Below, piece after piece: positions 1-7,452 of a stretch of DNA of 13,207 nucleotides; the stretch's first letter is position 1, and each line of letters begins with the position of its first letter. The stretch comes from B18-G2 sp964432835 (lineage in GTDB: Archaea > Thermoplasmatota > E2 > DHVEG-1 > B18-G2), in NCBI GenBank assembly GCA_964432835.1, contig CAYSPA010000030.1, positions 1 to 13,207 of the forward strand, written 5' to 3'. The notes beneath the pieces were generated by a model that was not told the DNA's origin, did no database searches, and worked only from the letters and a program-made list of their open reading frames with translations. The position numbers and the translations under genes are program-made.

Positions 1-2
1 AC

Positions 3-1037
3 GCAAGCAATAAGCCTGCGGAAGATGAATTAACCCTTGAAGAGAGAAAAGAAGTAATTGATCAACTAGACGAGGCCGGGGTTGCTGCGATATCCTTCTC
101 TGGAGGAGAGCCTTTGGTAAATAAGGATTTCTGGGAGATTGCTGAGTATGCTAAATCAAAGGGTTTCTATCTGGCAGTCGCAACGAATGGAACATTGATA
201 ACAGAGGAGGTTGCGGAAAGATTGAAAGAGGTTGGAATAAGGTATGTAGAAGTTAGCTTAGATGGACCGGATGCGAAAACCCATGATGAATTCAGAGGAG
301 TTAAGGGAGCTTTTGAGAGGGCAGTAAGAGGGATAGAAAATGTAAGGGATGCTGGAATTTCAACAGGTATAGCAACCACAGTAACCCGCTATAATATGGA
401 CAAACTCCCAGAGATAATAGAACTTGCGAGGAAATTGAGGGTTGATAGATTTATTGTCTTCAATTTCATACCCACTGGAAGAGCCAAAGACATAATAGAG
501 GAAGACCTAACTCCCGAAGAAAGAGAAAGGTTGATGAATTATCTGTATGATGAATGGCAGAAAGGAAAAATGCAGATATTTTCCACGTCTCCATCCTATG
601 CCAGGGTATCGATAACCAGGAGGGGGGGGAAGGTATCACCGACCCACTGTGCAGAGCTGGAACTTCCTGAAGAATACGGGGGAGCGGCTAAGGCTTTATC
701 GGAATTCATAGGAGGATGTGGAGCCGGAAGAATTTATTGTTCAATAGAGCATAACGGCGATATCCAGCCCTGCGTTTTCATGCCAATCAAGGTTGGAAAC
801 GTCTTAAAGGATGGTTTTGTCAACGTATGGAAAAACAGCGAAGTAATGAAGATGTTGAGAGATAGGGATGCCTCGGATTATGCATGTAATTCTTGCTCAT
901 TCAGATACGTCTGCGGAGGATGTAGAGCGAGAGCCTATGCGTACTTTGGAGACGTGAAGGCTCCAGATCCAGGTTGTATCCTGAAAAAGGAAGATTGGGA
1001 GAGGTTAAAACCCAAGGAGGTGGCAATAGAGAGGTGA
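3..1037 (+). CDS. Radical SAM/SPASM protein, 5'-truncated (AhbD/NirJ-like)
   Basis: The reading frame is open to the window edge (344 residues visible), so the start and the CX3CX2C cluster motif lie just outside; the first visible residues are what normally follow that motif. The radical SAM core shows SFSGGEP (codons near 96-111), VATNGT and VEVSLDGP. The C-terminus is a SPASM domain binding auxiliary Fe-S clusters: a Cys-rich GGCGAGRIYC...PCVF section, then CX2CX5CX2C with codons at 885, 894, 912 and 921, and a last Cys at 975. The CGGCRARAYAYFGD stretch resembles heme b synthase AhbD, NirJ and related archaeal maturases. SPASM enzymes act on peptides or tetrapyrroles; the substrate here cannot be decided. 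The internal TTG at 114 is not a start because conserved sequence precedes it. The gene overlaps the next one by 4 bases (GTGA), implying an operon. Confidence 0.9.
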   Translation, partial: ASNKPAEDELTLEERKEVIDQLDEAGVAAISFSGGEPLVNKDFWEIAEYAKSKGFYLAVATNGTLITEEVAERLKEVGIRYVEVSLDGPDAKTHDEFRGVKGAFERAVRGIENVRDAGISTGIATTVTRYNMDKLPEIIELARKLRVDRFIVFNFIPTGRAKDIIEEDLTPEERERLMNYLYDEWQKGKMQIFSTSPSYARVSITRRGGKVSPTHCAELELPEEYGGAAKALSEFIGGCGAGRIYCSIEHNGDIQPCVFMPIKVGNVLKDGFVNVWKNSEVMKMLRDRDASDYACNSCSFRYVCGGCRARAYAYFGDVKAPDPGCILKKEDWERLKPKEVAIER

Positions 1038-2446
1038 ATGTTCTATTAATCTCTCCTCCAACTACAAGTGCTGTAAAATCCGTGGTTGGAGTAACTGGTC
1101 CTCCGCTGGGCTTGGCTTATCTTGCCTCAATGATAAGAGAGGAGCATGATGTGAGAATAGTTGACTCCCTTGCTGAGAATTTTTCCCATGAGGATGTTGA
1201 AAAGGTAATAAAGAGATATGACCCTGATGTTATAGGTATCACATCAACAACTTCAATGATTCCAGATGCCTATGTAATCGCAGAAGTGGCAAAGAGATAC
1301 AACGAGAATGTGAAAATAGTGATGGGAGGGCCCCATGTAACATTTTTGCCAGAGAGAACATTCAAAGAATGCCCTTACATAGATTTCATAGTGAGAGGAG
1401 AGGGAGAGATAACATTCAAAGAACTCATCGATGCCTTGGAGAAAAACAGGGATCCTTCAAATATTTTGGGGCTAAGCATAAACATGGGAAATAAAGTGAA
1501 GAACAATCCTCCCCGCCCCCTCATAAAAGACGTTGATACGATTCCAACGCCTTCTTATGACTTGCTTCCCATGGAAAAGTATCAGGCGGATGGTGTTAGG
1601 TTTGGAACCGTAATAACGAGTAGAGGGTGCCCATTCAACTGTGCATTTTGCTCTTCCTCTCTCCAATTTGGCAAGAGATGGCGTGGTCACAGCGATTCCA
1701 GGGTGATTGAAGAATTGAGATATCTTTACGAAAAATACGGGATTAGAGAAATAGAGTTTCTGGATGATACCTTTACGTTGAACAGAAAAAGGGCTGTGAG
1801 AATTGCAAAGCGAATAAGAGAAGAAGGTCTCGACATCTCTTGGTCTAGCTCTTCGAGAGTTGATACGTTCACAGATGAACTCGCGCATGCAATGAAGAAA
1901 GGAGGATGTCATACGATTTTTTTTGGGATAGAATCCGGCTCTCAAAAAACCCTGGATTTCATAGGCAAAGGAATAACTCCAGAGCAATCGATTTCTGCAG
2001 TTAAGAAAGCGAAAAAACATGAGATTCGCGCTCTCGGAGCATTTGTTATCGGATTCCCAGAGGAAACAAAGGAGGATATAGAAAAAACGATAAAATTTTC
2101 AAAAAAGGTGGGAGTTGATTTTGCTCAATTTACAATAGCCACTCCATATCCTGGAACGAGATTATGGAAGTATGCGTTGGCGAGAAAGCTCATTTTGACA
2201 TTCAACTGGAGAAAGTATACAACCTTAGATCCAGTGATGAAACTCAAAAACTTTACAGCTCAGCAGATAACGAAGCTGTTTCATAAGGCGTACATATCTT
2301 TCTACCTTCGCCCACTGTATCTGATCAAGGATTTGATCTCAAGGAAAGGTTTCATTTTCATGAGAGCAGTTCCAAGGGTCATGAAGATGGTAAGATCTGT
2401 GATTGGGGGTGATCAGTATGGCAAGAATAGTTTTAACCGCGGATAG
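1034..2446 (+). CDS. B12-binding domain radical SAM protein
   Basis: This is a 470-residue cytosolic enzyme with an N-terminal cobalamin-binding Rossmann domain (about 1-135) and a radical SAM core (about 190-400). The B12 half shows LLISPP, PPLGLAYLAS, MGGPHVTFLPE and VRGEGE; there is no DXHXXG loop, as is usual in this class. The cluster motif SRGCPFNCAFC gives Cys 199, 203 and 206, followed by EFLDDTFT, FFGIESGSQ and GFPEET. Family members are typically methyltransferases or C-C bond-forming/ring-forming enzymes on unactivated carbons; the substrate is unknown. The start is the GTG at 1034: AAGGAGG lies at 1014-1020 and the codons after GTG begin the conserved N-terminus. An upstream in-frame ATG at 974 would place about 20 non-conserved residues inside the preceding gene. 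The 3' end overlaps the next gene by 29 bases. Confidence 0.93.
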   Translation: MNVLLISPPTTSAVKSVVGVTGPPLGLAYLASMIREEHDVRIVDSLAENFSHEDVEKVIKRYDPDVIGITSTTSMIPDAYVIAEVAKRYNENVKIVMGGPHVTFLPERTFKECPYIDFIVRGEGEITFKELIDALEKNRDPSNILGLSINMGNKVKNNPPRPLIKDVDTIPTPSYDLLPMEKYQADGVRFGTVITSRGCPFNCAFCSSSLQFGKRWRGHSDSRVIEELRYLYEKYGIREIEFLDDTFTLNRKRAVRIAKRIREEGLDISWSSSSRVDTFTDELAHAMKKGGCHTIFFGIESGSQKTLDFIGKGITPEQSISAVKKAKKHEIRALGAFVIGFPEETKEDIEKTIKFSKKVGVDFAQFTIATPYPGTRLWKYALARKLILTFNWRKYTTLDPVMKLKNFTAQQITKLFHKAYISFYLRPLYLIKDLISRKGFIFMRAVPRVMKMVRSVIGGDQYGKNSFNRG

Positions 2447-4007
2447 GGCTCTATTTACAGATTATCATGGCAACGATTTCTTCGGATTTGGACTGTGCAT
2501 GCCATACAGGCTCATACCCAAGATTTTAGAATATCGTCTGCTTGCGCCAAAGACACCAACTAATGGTTTAAGGGCAAAGTATGCTCCATATGCTTTGGGT
2601 AGAGTAGAAGCTTCTTTGCTCGCCTCTGGCTTCAGCAGAGAAGATGTAATAACCACTCCACCTCATATGATAGGAAAGGCCATTGATGAAGATACCGAAA
2701 TAGTTGGGGTGCATGTGCTCGATCCAAAGGGTTTGGCACCTGTTCCATGGACTTTAAAAGCATTGAGTGGTGGAGGAAAGACATGCACGGAGCTTGAGTT
2801 TGAGAAGTTAATACATGAAATAAAGGATTTGAAGGAGAAATACAAGTTCAAGGTGATTGCAGGCGGTCCTGGTAACTGGCAGTTGAGAGGCTACGAAGAT
2901 AAATATGGGATAGATGTTCTGTATGATGGTGAATGCGAGATAACATTTCCTTTGATAGTTAAGAAGATACTTGATGGCGAAGAAGTGCCAAGATATGTGC
3001 ATGGAGAGTTTGCACCAGTGGATAAGATTCCATTAATAACAACACCGAGCAGAAACGGATTGGTTCAAATCACAATAGGATGCCCAAGAAGATGTCGCTT
3101 CTGCAATCCAACGATGTGGAAATTCAGGTCTATGCCACTCGACAATATTCTGAAGGAGATCGAATTCAATTTAAAGAATGGCATAAAGAACATAAGTTTT
3201 GTTACCGAAGATGTGCTGTTGTATGGAGCAAACGGTTTGCAGTTGAAATCTGATGCAGTTAAAAAATTGTTCGAGTCCACGGCATCTCTCACAGAGAAAT
3301 ACGGGGCATCAAAAAATGTTGGATTTTCTCATGTGTCGTGTGCCTCTGCATTAGTAGAAAAGGATGTTGTAAGGTATATTTCTGAAATTGAAGGATTGAG
3401 CGAAAATAACCCCGCATTTCCTCAGATAGGTTTGGAATCTGCAAGTGCAAAAATTGTAAGTAAATATTTCAGGGGAAAAGTTTATCCATGGAAGCCTGAG
3501 GAGTGGGCAGATGTTTTGATTGAAGCTTCAAAGCTATTCAACGATTCATACTGGTATCCATGCTATACCTACATCATAGGATTTCCAGATGCGAACGCAG
3601 ATGATTACATAGCGACCACAGAGCTAATAGATAATTTGAAGAGCGAGGGCTTCATAGGCTGGACATTTCCTTTACTTCTCATACCAATGGGAGGTTCACT
3701 GATAGAGAAAAAGAAGGAAGCGGGATTTGCATACCTCTCAAATTTACCTGAAGAGGCAATCGATTGCATGGTAGCTGGCTGGAAATTGAGCGTTTACAAT
3801 TCCAGAAGGTTGGTAAGTAAATTGATGAAAGGTGGCAATCCGTTGATCTCAAAGATAATGCTTCACTTGGCATTTAAGGCTATAGATGCTATGGAGGGGT
3901 GGATAGATGGTATAAGCAATGGCATCGAAATCATAAATGATGTATACAGCAAGGTTGATATCAGGAGCAATTCAGGGCTTCTCAGGACCATGCTGTGGCA
4001 CAGATGA
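2418..4007 (+). CDS. Divergent B12-type radical SAM protein (possible GDGT ring synthase-like)
   Basis: This is a 529-residue protein. Its N-terminus (VLTADRALFTDYHGND) belongs to an archaeal radical SAM group distinct from its upstream neighbour. A B12-binding-like region (about 90-180) contains IVGVHVLDPKG, VIAGGPGNWQ and LYDGECEIT. The cluster motif IGCPRRCRFC supplies Cys 222, 226 and 229, followed by ISFVTEDVLLYG, PQIGLESAS and YIIGFPDA. From memory this architecture resembles archaeal radical SAM proteins that include the tetraether-lipid ring synthases GrsA/GrsB, but that assignment is an inference and not proven. The start is the ATG at 2418, preceded by GGGGGTGATC, a good match to the archaeal anti-SD; a TTG at 2403 is less likely. 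It is translationally coupled to the upstream gene by a 29-base overlap. It ends directly against the opposite-strand glycosyltransferase. Confidence 0.9.
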   Translation: MARIVLTADRALFTDYHGNDFFGFGLCMPYRLIPKILEYRLLAPKTPTNGLRAKYAPYALGRVEASLLASGFSREDVITTPPHMIGKAIDEDTEIVGVHVLDPKGLAPVPWTLKALSGGGKTCTELEFEKLIHEIKDLKEKYKFKVIAGGPGNWQLRGYEDKYGIDVLYDGECEITFPLIVKKILDGEEVPRYVHGEFAPVDKIPLITTPSRNGLVQITIGCPRRCRFCNPTMWKFRSMPLDNILKEIEFNLKNGIKNISFVTEDVLLYGANGLQLKSDAVKKLFESTASLTEKYGASKNVGFSHVSCASALVEKDVVRYISEIEGLSENNPAFPQIGLESASAKIVSKYFRGKVYPWKPEEWADVLIEASKLFNDSYWYPCYTYIIGFPDANADDYIATTELIDNLKSEGFIGWTFPLLLIPMGGSLIEKKKEAGFAYLSNLPEEAIDCMVAGWKLSVYNSRRLVSKLMKGGNPLISKIMLHLAFKAIDAMEGWIDGISNGIEIINDVYSKVDIRSNSGLLRTMLWHR

Positions 4008-5138
4008 TTATCGATCTATCCCTTTATAGACATCTACCACCTTTCTCGCCACCACCCTCCAGTCGTATTTTTCTTTCACTTTTTGCAGGGCCCTTTTTAC
4101 GATCTTTTCTTGTAGATCCGCATCATTCATAAGAGAAATCATTGCATCTGCCAGTGCAGATGAATCAGATGGTGGTACTAAAATTCCATAACCCTCGCCA
4201 AGAATCTCCTCTATACCACCCACCCTCGTTCCTATCACGGCTGTACCTGATGCCATCGCTTCAAGTATAACGATCCCAAAAGACTCACCAAACGAAGAAG
4301 GTAAAACAAAGATATCTGCAGAGGAGAAAAGAGGATTGAGACGTTCATCTGGAACGAAGCCCAAAAATTCTATGTTTTCGTTGATTCCCAAAACATTTGC
4401 AAAAGAGTTCAGTATCGGTTTCAGTTTCCCTTTTCCCGCGATTCTTAACTTTGCTTCCGGAATTTCTTTAAGGACATCTCTAAACGCCAAAAGGAGAGTG
4501 AAGAGACCTTTCTTGCTTACCAGTCTGCCGACGTACAGGAAAAACGGCTCGTCACCAAAACCCATTATCTTTCTCGCTTCCCGCTTATCCATGTTTCTGA
4601 ATTTGTGCGTATCCACACCGTTGGGTATGACCCTAACAGGCACATCCGTGAAATGGGAAATGAATCTTTTCGCCGCTTCGCTCACCGCTATTATCTCATC
4701 CGCCTTTGAGAGCATCAGGCGATATACAGGGTAACCGTAGCTAATGGTCTTCCACAGATATTCATAATCTGGCATGAATGATACCGTATGGGTTGTGAGA
4801 ATGGATCTTATACCCAAATCTCTCGCTATGGCAAGGGCGCTGAGGGGCATTCTTGCAAATGCATGATGTGCGTGAACAACGTCAAAATCTCCCTTTTTTA
4901 TAATTTCTCTCATCTCCTTAGATGTCCATGGAGATATATTGAGCCTGAAAAAGGGGTCTCTGGGTCCTTTAATCGTGTGTACCGGAGCATTTACGGGAAT
5001 CTCTTCGGGATTCCAGCAACCTGTTATTATCTCTACCTCAATATTACATCTCATCAGGAATTCGGTAAGATATTTTACATGAACTGCCACCCCGCCGCCT
5101 CTGGCATCAAACCATTCAGTGACCATAGCTACTCTCAT
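4008..5138 (-). CDS. GT4 family glycosyltransferase
   Basis: This 376-residue GT-B fold retaining glycosyltransferase probably transfers a sugar from a nucleotide sugar to a lipid or glycan on the cytosolic membrane face. The N-terminal acceptor domain starts MRVAMVTEWFDARGGGVAVH with the Gly-rich loop typical of GT4, followed by VVHAHHAF and TTHTVSF. The linker contains VIPNGVD (170-176). The donor domain has YVGRLVSKKG (202-211, with R205 and K210 positions) and the EX7E motif ESFGIVILE (E285, E293), then VGGIEEIL. The full length is normal for the family. The ATG at 5138 follows AAAGGGATCAAC, a weak ribosome site. It is convergent with the radical SAM operon with no spacer. The neighbours (four radical SAM proteins and an AglD-like membrane protein) suggest a role in lipid or surface-glycan modification. 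Donor and acceptor are unknown. Confidence 0.95.
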   Translation of the reverse strand: MRVAMVTEWFDARGGGVAVHVKYLTEFLMRCNIEVEIITGCWNPEEIPVNAPVHTIKGPRDPFFRLNISPWTSKEMREIIKKGDFDVVHAHHAFARMPLSALAIARDLGIRSILTTHTVSFMPDYEYLWKTISYGYPVYRLMLSKADEIIAVSEAAKRFISHFTDVPVRVIPNGVDTHKFRNMDKREARKIMGFGDEPFFLYVGRLVSKKGLFTLLLAFRDVLKEIPEAKLRIAGKGKLKPILNSFANVLGINENIEFLGFVPDERLNPLFSSADIFVLPSSFGESFGIVILEAMASGTAVIGTRVGGIEEILGEGYGILVPPSDSSALADAMISLMNDADLQEKIVKRALQKVKEKYDWRVVARKVVDVYKGIDR

Positions 5139-5442
5139 GTTGATCCCTTTATGTATCGCATGCCAAATCGACCGGTTTTGAAATTGTTTTTCATGCGAAT
5201 AACGCCTTTAGTTTAAAGTTGTTGAGATATTGTGAACTTAATCGTGAGGGGGTTTAAAACCATTGGGCATCATCACAGAGGAGTTGAAAGTCGTACCCAT
5301 CTTACAAACGATCTCGATATATACGAGTTTATAAAACCTCTTAAGCCCATATCCCCTTTTTCTTAAATCAATTCTCGATCGGTGAAGTCTCTCGCTCCCT
5401 CTGCAAAAAATTGAAAAAGTCCACGGGCATTGAAGCAAGAAC
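5139..5442. other. 304-bp divergent intergenic region
   Basis: This stretch separates the divergent GT4 and radical SAM genes and holds no convincing gene. AT-rich TATA-like blocks lie on the plus strand at 5316-5323 (gatatata) and 5328-5335 (tttataaa); both are about 110-120 bases upstream of the ATG at 5443, so either would imply a long leader. A short CTCG/CGAG dyad (5313-5327) encloses the first block. On the minus strand an ACTTTAAAC block near 5214-5222 could serve the glycosyltransferase, again with a leader of roughly 50 bases. No tRNA, no CRISPR repeat unit and no complete C/D-box RNA was seen. Confidence 0.5.
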
Positions 5443-6381
5443 ATGAGAAGGGAGTTAAGAGCGATAAAGTGGCTTCTGAAGAGTTATCTTGACTATGATA
5501 GACCCGTTTATGGCTCCTTTAAGGTAACACATCGATGCAATATGCGATGCCCGTTCTGTAACGTATGGAGACAGAAGACCAGAGATCTATCAACAAAGGA
5601 AGTATTCAGAGTAATAGATAAACTTGCGGAATCGACCGTAACCGTCTTGAGTTTGGAAGGTGGAGAGCCAACTCTGAGAAAGGATATTCTGGACATAGTA
5701 AAATATGCTCATGATAGATCATTCTATCTTTTTATGACAACAAATGGGACCCTCCTTCATAAACTGCCTTTAAATAAATTTTCAAAATATCTGGATTTTC
5801 TCCATGTTTCTATAGACGAAGGACACAACAATCTCTATCTCTTTGATGAATTGAAAAAATATACTCCAGAAATAAAGATAACTGTGCAGACTGTTGTCAC
5901 GAAAAATGATATAAAGGAGATGAGATGGAAGGTTGAAAAAGCGTATGATGCTGGGGCAAGGATACTACTCATGCCAGCAGTTAATTTGCCCGGCGCAGAA
6001 AGCATGGCGCCCGATAAAAGAGAAATGTATCGGGAGCTGATAAAATTAAAAAAGGAATTTGGAAGCACTATAGTGACCAGCGATGCGTTCATAGAGAGCT
6101 TGGTAAATCATTACAAGTGTAAATCCTTCTCTGTGATGATTGAGTCAAATGGAGACATCATATATCCGTGCAGCGTGATCGGCTGGAAAATCGGGAATCT
6201 GTTGGAGAAAGATCTGGAAGACATACTGCTTTCTCCAGAGGCAAAAAAGGCTAGGGAGGTTATGCATGAATGTAAAAAGGAATGTATGCTGTATCTGCAT
6301 GCGGAGACATCACAGTTTAACAAACTTGTCAATCTTGGAAAATATGCCGTCAGCACAATTATTGGCTATATGAAACGTTGA
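5443..6381 (+). CDS. Radical SAM protein with short Cys-rich C-terminus
   Basis: This is a 312-residue radical SAM enzyme. The cluster motif THRCNMRCPFC places Cys at 32, 36 and 39. LEGGEPTLR (71-79) is the SAM-binding GGEP element, followed by MTTNGTLL and HVSIDEGH. The C-terminal part is shorter than a full SPASM domain but retains C226, C243 (SNGDIIYPC), C277 and C281, enough for one auxiliary cluster (a Twitch-like arrangement, inferred). Such proteins act on peptides, nucleosides or lipids; I cannot assign a substrate. The start is fixed because an in-frame TGA lies at 5431-5433 and ATG 5443 is the first start after it; no strong ribosome site is visible. It is divergent from the GT4 gene and convergent with the AglD-like membrane protein, so it probably has its own promoter in the 304-bp spacer. 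Confidence 0.92.
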   Translation: MRRELRAIKWLLKSYLDYDRPVYGSFKVTHRCNMRCPFCNVWRQKTRDLSTKEVFRVIDKLAESTVTVLSLEGGEPTLRKDILDIVKYAHDRSFYLFMTTNGTLLHKLPLNKFSKYLDFLHVSIDEGHNNLYLFDELKKYTPEIKITVQTVVTKNDIKEMRWKVEKAYDAGARILLMPAVNLPGAESMAPDKREMYRELIKLKKEFGSTIVTSDAFIESLVNHYKCKSFSVMIESNGDIIYPCSVIGWKIGNLLEKDLEDILLSPEAKKAREVMHECKKECMLYLHAETSQFNKLVNLGKYAVSTIIGYMKR

Positions 6382-6403
6382 GAACTTATTTGAGAACTTA
6401 TTT
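6380..6403. repeat. 12-bp perfect tandem duplication across two stop codons
   Basis: GAGAACTTATTT occurs twice head to tail (6380-6391 and 6392-6403). The first copy contains most of the TGA stop of the plus-strand radical SAM gene (6379-6381). The second contains the TAA stop of the minus-strand membrane protein (6400-6398). Because 12 is a multiple of three, each copy also supplies an in-frame backup stop: TGA at 6391-6393 for the plus gene, and the complement of 6386-6388 for the minus gene. Confidence 0.95.
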
Positions 6404-7405
6404 ATCAAAAGAGCCGAATATCTTGTGTTGATACACACCACCAACAACTATATTCAAATAATATGTCACCAGCCTCCATCCAAGTATAAAAATGCCCAAG
6501 ATGGACTTATCTGGAACGAAGAAGGAGTAGAGCACCGCCGCCCCCCCTTCTGCGATTCCACTTCCTCCAGGAGTTATCGGAATAATCGACATTATCACGA
6601 GCAAGATCTGAGCAGATACAGATTGAATAATAACAGGATCTTGACCCAGACCTTTTAATATGCATGATGGGACGAGAAATTCCAGCAACCAGTATATCGA
6701 CGTGATGGCAAGAATTACACCTATAGCTGATATGTTTTTCCATGAAAATATCTCCTTAGCTCCTTTGTGGAAACTTTCAACGAAGTCGTCGATTTTGTCG
6801 ATTATTTCCTCTATCTTCTTTTCAATTTTTTTTATTTTAATCTTCCTCATCAAAGATTTTGCTAATTTCTTTATGATTTCGGGTTTTTCCAGCAAGTATG
6901 CAAAAAGGATTAAACCTCCCATAAATAGAACTGTGCCGGCGAGCAGGATCAATTTCATAACTTCATTTTTAATATAAGTATTCAATATAAATACAGCGAC
7001 TGGTAGAGACAGCGTGAAAAAGATTGCGTCGAATATCCTCTCTCCCACAACCAGTGCGGTACTTTTTCCAACACCAAACCCCTTTTTTGATAGAAGATGA
7101 ATCCTCACAGGCTCTCCTCCTATGCTTGACGGTGTTACCGCGGATAGGAAGAGGTTTGATATAGCTATACCTATACCTTCTTTCAAACTCACTCCCTTGT
7201 CTTTATCAATATATCTGCACATCACGGTTATCCGGAGGCCCCATACAACCCATGATAAGATGTGGAGAAAAGCCCCAAATATCAACCATACAACCTTTAT
7301 TTCCCCGATCTTTTTGATGGATGAGGGATCGAAGGTGAGGGCAAAGACCACGGCTATTGCTGCAAAACTTATGATGAGTCCCGCGATCAATCGCTTGTTA
7401 CGCAT
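6398..7405 (-). CDS. AglD/UPF0104-family integral membrane protein (LPG synthase TM-like)
   Basis: This 335-residue polytopic membrane protein has about eight hydrophobic segments, near residues 7-27, 38-60, 84-96, 124-146, 152-174, 228-248, 264-282 and 303-325. A charged, Lys/Glu-rich and probably cytosolic stretch lies around 178-220. Family signatures are TPSSIGGEPVR (about 91-101) and PITPGGSGIAEGG in the penultimate segment. This transmembrane fold is shared by bacterial lysylphosphatidylglycerol synthase/flippase and by archaeal AglD, which acts in S-layer N-glycosylation. There is no C-terminal aminoacyl-transfer domain, so lysine transfer to lipid is not expected. The start is the ATG at 7405 (a TTG precedes it). 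A TATA-like AATTATATC is centred about 24 bases upstream and there is no ribosome site, which suggests a leaderless transcript. Alongside GT4 and radical SAM genes, a lipid-linked glycan role is plausible. Confidence 0.9.
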   Translation of the reverse strand: MRNKRLIAGLIISFAAIAVVFALTFDPSSIKKIGEIKVVWLIFGAFLHILSWVVWGLRITVMCRYIDKDKGVSLKEGIGIAISNLFLSAVTPSSIGGEPVRIHLLSKKGFGVGKSTALVVGERIFDAIFFTLSLPVAVFILNTYIKNEVMKLILLAGTVLFMGGLILFAYLLEKPEIIKKLAKSLMRKIKIKKIEKKIEEIIDKIDDFVESFHKGAKEIFSWKNISAIGVILAITSIYWLLEFLVPSCILKGLGQDPVIIQSVSAQILLVIMSIIPITPGGSGIAEGGAAVLYSFFVPDKSILGIFILGWRLVTYYLNIVVGGVYQHKIFGSFDK

Positions 7406-7424
7406 CAATTAGCAATCAAAAAAT

Positions 7425-7433
7425 GATATAATT
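7425..7433 (-). promoter_or_regulatory. TATA-like box for the AglD-like gene
   Basis: On the minus strand AATTATATC is centred about 24 bases before the ATG at 7405. With the usual archaeal spacing, transcription would begin at or next to the start codon, in keeping with the lack of a ribosome site. Confidence 0.45.
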
Positions 7434-7452
7434 GATTTTTCATGATAACGAG

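Noticed and set aside
1472..2020. Long minus-strand open frame of 182 codons
   Set aside because: It lies wholly antisense to the well-supported B12 radical SAM gene and has no recognisable domain or ribosome site.
4336..5216. Plus-strand frames antisense to the glycosyltransferase
   Set aside because: Low-complexity composition and no motifs; the minus-strand GT4 gene has clear catalytic motifs.
5260..5290. Possible C/D-box RNA start (GTGATGA, minus strand)
   Set aside because: No CTGA D box at a suitable distance; the C box alone is not enough.
5238..5444. Minus-strand 68-codon frame in the divergent spacer
   Set aside because: No ribosome site or domain. It would begin at the start codon of the radical SAM gene on the other strand and fill the promoter region.
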